Source: Tetrahymena elliotti 4EA (taxonomy: Eukaryota; Ciliophora; Oligohymenophorea; Hymenostomatida; Tetrahymenidae). From it: a stretch of 64,000 nucleotides of DNA. A program made the translations under genes and the position numbers. The stretch spans positions 248,001 to 312,000 of the forward strand of contig JH720303.1 in NCBI GenBank assembly GCA_000231825.2. Reading direction: 5' to 3'. Below, in pieces: positions 57,422-64,000 of the stretch. Numbering within the stretch: the stretch's first letter is position 1; each line of letters opens with the position of its first letter. The notes beneath the pieces are model-generated. The model searched no databases and was not told where the DNA came from. It saw nothing but the letters and a program-made list of their open reading frames with translations.

Positions 57422-59944
57422 TTTATTCTAATAGAATCTAGTAGTAAATAGATAAATTTTGTGCTTGTTTAATACATAAATTTATTATTAGATAATTGTT
57501 GATAAACAAATAATTTTTAAAGATTTATTAGATTTCTAGATATTTTCTTTACAATCCAAGATTCTAATTAATTTAATTTACTCTTCATCATATTCTTAGA
57601 ATAAATATAGAATCTTTCTAAACATTTTGAGATACTTTTTTTTATTGATAAAGAATTTCTTTGAAATAAAATTATTAATAGAATTTAGATTAGAATTTTA
57701 AAATAAAAATGATTTATATCTTAATTTTTTTTCCTAATATAAGATTAAAAACCTGAAGAAAATTATCATTAAAAATTAACAAAACTTTATATTATCATTT
57801 TATTACGTGATAGAATATTTATATGACAGCAACTAGATCTGAATTTCTTTGAATTTGATTATAATTTTATAGCTAAAAATGTTGATATTTATATTTTAAT
57901 TAAGTAGGCTTGTTTTATATACCAAAAGTTTATGCTTTAATTATAAGTAGCATTAGATATCTTTAGATATATATGTATAGTACCCTAGGGTACTGCCTTT
58001 TTCAATGCTATACACAGAAATTTTAGATATTGAAATTTTCTTTTATATTTCCATTACTTTCAATCCATATTCCATGGTATTTAAACTTTTCACAGTATTT
58101 TCTTTAGATATTGATTGAAAATTTGAAACATTTTGTAGAAGTAACTAGGCTTCCCTAATAATAAGATATAAAAAATTTAAAGACAAGAAATTAAGTTATT
58201 AAGAGAGTTAATGTCTAAATAGAGAGCTTTATAAAGAGCTTAATGAAAATAATACATATTACATAATATATGCTACGTTTTTTTAGTATTTTATATTTAA
58301 TAAACTTGCATGAAGTAATAAGAACATAGAATATCTTTGTATATAGATTTTAATTTTAACTTGGTTAATTTTATTATTTTTAACATACTTTAATGTGATT
58401 AAAATTAAAAGAGTTTTAATTTAAATTTTAATTAATTTTATGAAAGAGTATAAAAAACAAAAAATATATTTTTTGGTATAAATAATTTAGTTCCTTGCTA
58501 AAATCAATTGAGTAAGAAATTTATGGCTGAATTTATGTTTTTATCAAATAATAGATTTACCTTAATATGAAAAGTTTAAAAGAAATATTTATTGGCTAGA
58601 AAAGTGAACATTTATTTATAGTAAACTAATCAGTAATTTTCAATTGAGATAAATTTAAATCAGATTATCAAAAAGATTTGAATGGATTAGAGAGAAAATA
58701 TTTAAGAAAAAAGAGTGGCTTTAGTTCATAAATTTAATAATAATTTATTAAATCATCAATTTTTGCTTCCCCACTGACCGCTGCTTTTAATAGCCTAAAT
58801 TATCTTTTTTGAATTCAAAAAGAGATAAATATTGAATAAAAGTATAAATTCATCTCACTCGTAAATTCAATAAAATTGCTACTTGCTTTTACATAGATTT
58901 TTACTCAGTTTTCAATATAAGAGAAAACAGTAAATCATTTACATTCAATTGGTCATAATAATTTTGAAAATTTAATAAAATTTCTAAATATCATCATTTA
59001 AATTGAAAGAGTAAGATTCATGATTTCTAAGGAAATGAATGGTCTTGTCAAGATCCACTTTATTATAAATAAAATTTCTCTAAATTAACAAGCTAAGATT
59101 TTAACCATAAAATTTTAATTATAATTATTAACCTCAAATTTTCTTTTTTGAAATGGAATTTGTTTGATAATCTTTGTAAATGTTAAATTATTAATTATGT
59201 CAGACTTTTTGAAGATATATTAAATAACTAAAAAATGTATTATTTTTTGTAATTTCTCATTGAGTAAGCAAGTAAAGGGCAGAACTAGTGCTGATTTTTC
59301 TAATTTTGGGAGGAAATGTAGGTTTTGATATTAAATAATCTGTGCTGAATATTTGAATCGATTTACCAATAAAAAATAATTTAGGGTTTGGGCTTTTATT
59401 TTATTTAAATTAGATATGTCAGAGATTACTGTAAATAATGTTGTCAATAAAGTATGAGAAAATGATTAGAGATAAATAAAAAAGAAGATAGTATAAATGA
59501 AAATAAGTAAATATTATAAAGAAAAGCATTAACATTCACTATATTCATCTTCAAATAAATAAATAAACAAGAGTGTGGTTTTCAATCATGAAATAAATTT
59601 TATTTAGATGATAGTTGATCAAATGTCTTCTCTTCCTTCTTTTATTTAATAAAGAAAAAATGTACCTTTTAATACTAACTCTTCTTTTGAAAAAAACTAA
59701 AAATATTTAGGTAAAGAAAAGAATTTAACATCAATCATTATCAATTCTTCATAATAATAATCGTTGATTGATTTATATAAAAACTTAACCATCAAAACAA
59801 TTTGATTTAATCTTTATTCACCTTTCATTAGAAAATAATAATATTGCTTAAAGAGGTTTATAAATCAAAAAAAACAAAAACATTGATCATTAAAACAAAC
59901 TATTAATTTTCAAAGAAAAAACAAATAAGAAGATTCACCATTAA
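57422..59944. other. Gene-poor AT-rich stretch with a GC-containing palindrome
   Basis: About 2.5 kb between the glyoxalase II start and the coiled-coil gene start, so it should contain two divergent promoters. There is no coding frame. The only standout is the 16-base perfect palindrome at 57979-57994. Confidence 0.5.
57979..57994. promoter_or_regulatory. 16-base perfect palindrome AGTACCCTAGGGTACT
   Basis: The sequence is identical to its own reverse complement and is half G/C, in a stretch that is otherwise nearly pure A/T. It lies 558 bases upstream of the glyoxalase II start. It could be a protein-binding dyad. The function is unknown. Confidence 0.45.
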
Positions 59945-62900
59945 ATGAGTGCCACCGATTATAAATCTTACTCTCCCTCTAAGACTTTCTCTTAAAGATA
60001 CACCACTAAGACTCCTCCCAAGTATGTTGAACACAGAGATGCAACTTACAACACCACATTGAGTCCCTATTAGACTCCTAACAGAGATACCTACTCTAGA
60101 GCTGGTGATGAAACTGATGTCAGCGAAAATCTTAGTGCTTCCAAGATAAGACTTGACAACTAAGTCAGAGACATTAAAACTCTTCTAGACACCAAGTACA
60201 ATCGTAAGAATATTAATTACCATTTTTCTTTTAAAATAAATGCATTATGTTGGAGCATCATAAATCTCCCTGAACCATAATTTATTTGAATAACATAAAT
60301 TATTTTAAGTCATATTTTTTACATCAAACTTTCCGAGCACCCTTTATCATATCTTAAGCTAAAAGCCATAAAAGCAATAGGTTGAATGCTTGATAAAGAG
60401 AAAGACTGTTAGCTTTTTTAAAAATGCAAGAATATACTTTCATATCATTCTATAGTTAAACATAATAAATAATTATTTGATTAATATATAAAGCTGAAAT
60501 TGAATCATGGAGAAGCAAGTGGTAAGAATGTGAAGTAAGAAAAAACTTCTTAGAAACCGAAAATCAAAGATTAATTAGAGAAATTGAGTTCTGGAAGAGC
60601 AAAAGCAGCACTGCTGATATTGAAAAGGCTTAGCAATTATTACAAACAGAGCAATTAAAAAATAGCCAATTAGAAACAATTCGTTAGACAGCTGATAATA
60701 AGAGCTACAGTCTCTTAATGGAAGCTGAAAGATTACGTAGTCTCCTTGCAACCAAGATTGAAGAATGCAATGAAATCAAGGCTAACTACAGTAAATTAGA
60801 ATTATTTTATGCTGAAAACGCCGATAAGGATGAAGTTGCAAGAGATTATGAACAACGTATCTAACGTCTTAAAAACGAATACTCAGATAGATTGAGAGAA
60901 GTTGATGACTTGAAGCAACAAAGAAACTAACTTGAGTTAGAAAGCTATGAACTCGAAAAGGTCTAAAGAGAACAAGAAAGTCTCAAGAGTCTCCTCGATT
61001 CAAAGAGAGAAGAAAATACCAGATTAAGAAGAGAAAAGACTGAATTGGAAGTTGAAAACTACAAGTCCAAGAAGGCTGAAAATGCCCTCCTTGAAAAGGA
61101 AGCCCTCCTCAAGAGCCAAATCGAAGAACTTGAAAATGAACACGTTAATGTAAGAAATATTATTTAAACATTACAAATGATATAAAAAGTAAAGGAAAAG
61201 AGAAGTAGCAGTCAAGCATATTTTTAGTTAAAATTTGAATTCTAATTCGCACTAAAGTTAAACTGTTTGCACAAAAACAATAAAGAAAATAGGAATATAA
61301 TTAAAAAACAAAAGCAAGCATATCAAAAAGAGTTTTTTCCTTTATTTTTCTTAAAATTAAATGATATTTTAATTTTTGATAATTTCCCACCCAAGCAAGC
61401 AAGATTAACCATAAAAATTAGCACTCTCATGAATGGTTTATAATAAATAATTCGTTTGCAATAAAATTAATTAAATTTTAGTCAAAAGATTAAATTTTAT
61501 TCTGCTGCTTCTCATCCAATCAAAATTATTTATTTGTCTTCAAAGATATTTTATCCAGCCCCCAAATCTATCTCCAATGTTCTTTTATTTTATTTTGAAT
61601 TTCACTGCAATTTAATTTATCAATCAATATTCGTTAATCAAAACAACTCACTAATTCAAATTTTTATATTAATTGAAATCTTTCTCCATAACTACAATAC
61701 CAACCAATTGATCAATCAATCAATTAATTTAAATACATCAACTCTATTTAATCTTAAAAATTAACCATTCATTTATATTATAGGCTGAAGAACTTAGAAA
61801 GTCAACTTTCTTACAAAAAAGTATGGTCCACACTAATATCCATGATGAAATGAGAAAGTCCTTCCATGCTGAAAAAACCTAATTAGAAGAAGAAGTTGAA
61901 GAACGCTAAAAGCTTGCTGGTCAAAAGATCAATGAACAAGAAGAACTTAGAAGATCTTACCACGACCTCACTTCTGAACTTGCTAAGGCTGAAGATGATG
62001 ACAAACTTGCTGAAGCTGAACTTTAAATCTGGAAGGAAAAGGCTACTGAAGCCGAAAAATTAAAAGAAGCTGAAATTGCTCGCGCTAACCGTTTAAAAGA
62101 AGCCTCTATTTAATTAACCATTTCAGAAAATCTTAAAGAAAAGGTATGACAAAATAAAAACTATTTTTTAGCATGAAATTTATTTTACTTTTTAAATAAA
62201 AAAAGAAATAATTGGAAGAGAGAATGGACACCTTAAATAAAGTTCTTACCTATAAGGAACAAGATTTAAATAAGGTCTAAGAAGAACATATCCTCACAGA
62301 AGTTGAAAAGAGATAATTAGAAGAAGAAAGAGCTAAGTTGTAATTCTAAATTGATGAACTCATTAAAAAGCAAGAAGAAAATGATAGAAGATATTAGATC
62401 TAATTAAAATCTAAAGATAACGTCCACTCCTACTCTGTTGAAAAGGCTAGAAAAGAACACGAAAATGAAAAAAGAAGAATTGGTAACTAAATTTAAGCCC
62501 TCAGAAACGTTATTGATGCCAAGAGAGACGAAGCTGAAAGAGCTAGACGTGAAGCCAACGATTTCTGTTTGAAACTTGTCAACTGTGAAAACAAAGCTCG
62601 TCAAGCTGAAGTAACTCTAAATTATTTTTAAAATTAAATTCTAAAAAGCTAATAAAAAATTATAGGCTGAATAACAATACTGGAAGAACTAAACTGACAG
62701 AGTTGTTAGATAAAAAAGTATTGAATACTAACTTGAAAAGGAATTAACAAACTCCTAATTAAGAGAGTTAGAAAGAGCTTAATCTATTGAAAAGATATAA
62801 AAACTCAGAGAAAGTGACACCATCCGTAATATTATTGACTATAAGGACAGAGAAGCTCAAGAATTGAGATTAAACTAAACAAGAGCTGTTTCCGACCTTG

Positions 62901-63181
62901 CACGTGAGAGATATGAAAAGATTAGAAATCAAACTGAAGCTGAAATCAATAGATCTCGTGCCCTTGATCTTGAAAGAACTAAATATATTGATTTAACTGT
63001 AAAAGACTAAATTCACCGTGATAATGTTGAATCTTTGAGAAGATCTGGTCATTTCGAAAGTAGCGTTTTAAAATCAGAAGCCAACGTTTTGACTGACTAA
63101 TTAATTAGAAAAGACATAGAAGCTAGAGACTGGAGAGACAATTACACTCGTCTTGCCACCTCTCCCTACAGAAAGTATTGA
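59945..63181 (+). CDS. Long coiled-coil cytoskeletal protein (tetrin-like candidate)
   Basis: Five exons (59945-60203, 60494-61149, 61784-62143, 62206-62610 and 62666-63181), 2196 nt, 731 aa, about 86 kDa, all phases consistent. The N-terminal head of about 85 residues is Ser/Thr/Tyr/Pro-rich (MSATDYKSYSPSKTFSQRY, LSPYQTPNRDTYSR). A nearly uninterrupted coiled coil follows, with recurrent Trp-containing units (EIESWRSKWQE, EIEFWKSKSS, LQIWKEKATEAEKL, EQQYWKNQTDR). It ends in a short tail with the same SPYR motif (RLATSPYRKY). Codon use is biased to GCC, CTC, AAG, GTC and CGT, unlike other genes here, which indicates high expression. Size, head-rod-tail plan and bias suit an oral-filament protein such as tetrin or an assemblin-like filament. 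This is inference, and other filament-forming coiled coils are possible. Confidence 0.85.
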
Positions 63182-63666
63182 AGACCCTGAAAAATGATCT
63201 TAAAACTCTTTTCTAACTAAATAAATAAACACACTATATAAACTTCTATCAATTCATAAAATGTAAAGAAAAGAAAAATTGTAAAAATTCTTGCTATAAA
63301 TTGTTTACCTCAATAAAATGAAAGAAATGTCTTAGTTTCCAAATATGTAAATCATTAATTAAGATAGATTTCTAAATGTTAAGAAATCTGATTTACAATG
63401 CAATAAAAATAAAATAAATAACAATAATTTAAGTTTATTGTTTGGTTGATAATCTATAGCTCTGAACTATGATTTTTCTTAATAGCAAGATACCTATATA
63501 AATGATACAAATAAATACTTAATATATTAAGACTTTATAAATATCTAAATAAATCAAATAAATTATAATAATGAAGAAAACAAAAAATAAATATTCTTAC
63601 TATCATCAAACTAAATAAATAATAATGAGTGAGTGAAGAAGCTCAAACTAACTAACTGTTTATCAA

Positions 63667-64000
63667 TCAATCTATCTATCTATCTACATACATACATAAA
63701 ATTTACTTAGTTTAATTTTCTGAAAATGAAGCAACCAATTTTTGATAAAATTATTTTAATTATTATTCAAGCTGATAAACTTCATTCTCTATCAACTCTT
63801 TATTGATTTTTTGTACCTTCATTTTATCTTTGTATTATTATTGTATCCATTTTTCCTAATATTTTTCTAACATTTATCTTTTATTCTCAACAACTTCTCC
63901 TTATATCATACAAAAAATAGTTTCTTTAAATCTATTCAAAAATATCAAATATTCATACTTATCTTTGTAAATTTTTTAAATCACCTTATACTCTCTTTTA
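63667..64000 (-). CDS. C-terminus of a coiled-coil protein (5' end beyond window)
   Basis: The minus-strand frame is open from the right edge to TGA 63667-63669. It reads DKYEYLIFLNRFKETIF, then a Gln/Lys/Glu heptad region (RQMLEKYQEKWIQQQYKDKM, INKELIENEVYQLEQQLKQF), then KLVASFSENQTKQ. The last ten codons come from the CATA/CTAT tetranucleotide repeat (MYVDRQID). Function unknown. Confidence 0.65.
63671..63697. repeat. TCTA/CATA tetranucleotide repeat
   Basis: Four TCTA units followed by CATA units. The repeat overlaps the final codons of the minus-strand coiled-coil gene at the right edge. Confidence 0.85.

Noticed and set aside
62404..62604. Minus-strand 66-residue frame
   Set aside because: It is antisense to a coiled-coil exon with strong codon bias on the plus strand.

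Overview
The window looks like ciliate nuclear DNA, closest in style to Tetrahymena or another oligohymenophorean. It is very AT-rich. Every long conserved reading frame is broken by TAA and TAG and closed only by TGA, so TAA and TAG must encode glutamine. This is visible inside unmistakable families such as malate dehydrogenase, glyoxalase II, SFT2, an aspartic protease, RING and EF-hand proteins. Introns are GT..AG, mostly 50-250 nt and very AT-rich, which is too long for Paramecium. Standard-code reading fragments almost every gene here. The gene models below were translated by hand with the ciliate code, and exon lengths were checked for phase where stated.

Layout. 1-15963 (minus) is one giant gene with about 17 EF-hand loops and WD40 blades. 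16662-18240 (plus) encodes a Q/N-rich protein. 19200-20546 (plus) is malate dehydrogenase. 20996-21588 and 22117-23025 (minus) are two small membrane proteins, the first SFT2-like. Two poor stretches (23.0-26.1 and 27.6-32.1 kb) flank a two-exon gene of unknown function (26116-27641, minus). 32085-35603 (plus) is a WD40-type protein. 36472-38718 (plus) joins a ubiquitin-like domain to a chromo-barrel/Tudor-knot domain. 39998-41076 (minus) is a membrane-anchored RING protein. 41941-43589 (minus) is a secreted or lysosomal aspartic protease. 44801-49097 and 50177-54248 (minus) are two neighbouring large genes with long Gln/Asn/Pro-rich C-terminal tails. 54.7-55.8 kb holds two small uncertain genes. 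56456-57421 (minus) is glyoxalase II. 59945-63181 (plus) is an abundant-type coiled-coil cytoskeletal protein, and the C-terminus of another coiled-coil protein enters at the right edge (minus).

The genes do not form an operon or a single pathway. They are a mix of housekeeping metabolism (malate dehydrogenase, glyoxalase II), membrane traffic (SFT2), protein turnover (RING, protease) and probable cytoskeletal or ciliary calcium-responsive proteins. I saw no rRNA, tRNA, CRISPR, transposon or telomeric repeat. The most unusual items are the giant EF-hand protein with EF-hands lying between WD40 blades, the UBL/chromo-barrel fusion, and the pair of Q/N/P-tailed genes.
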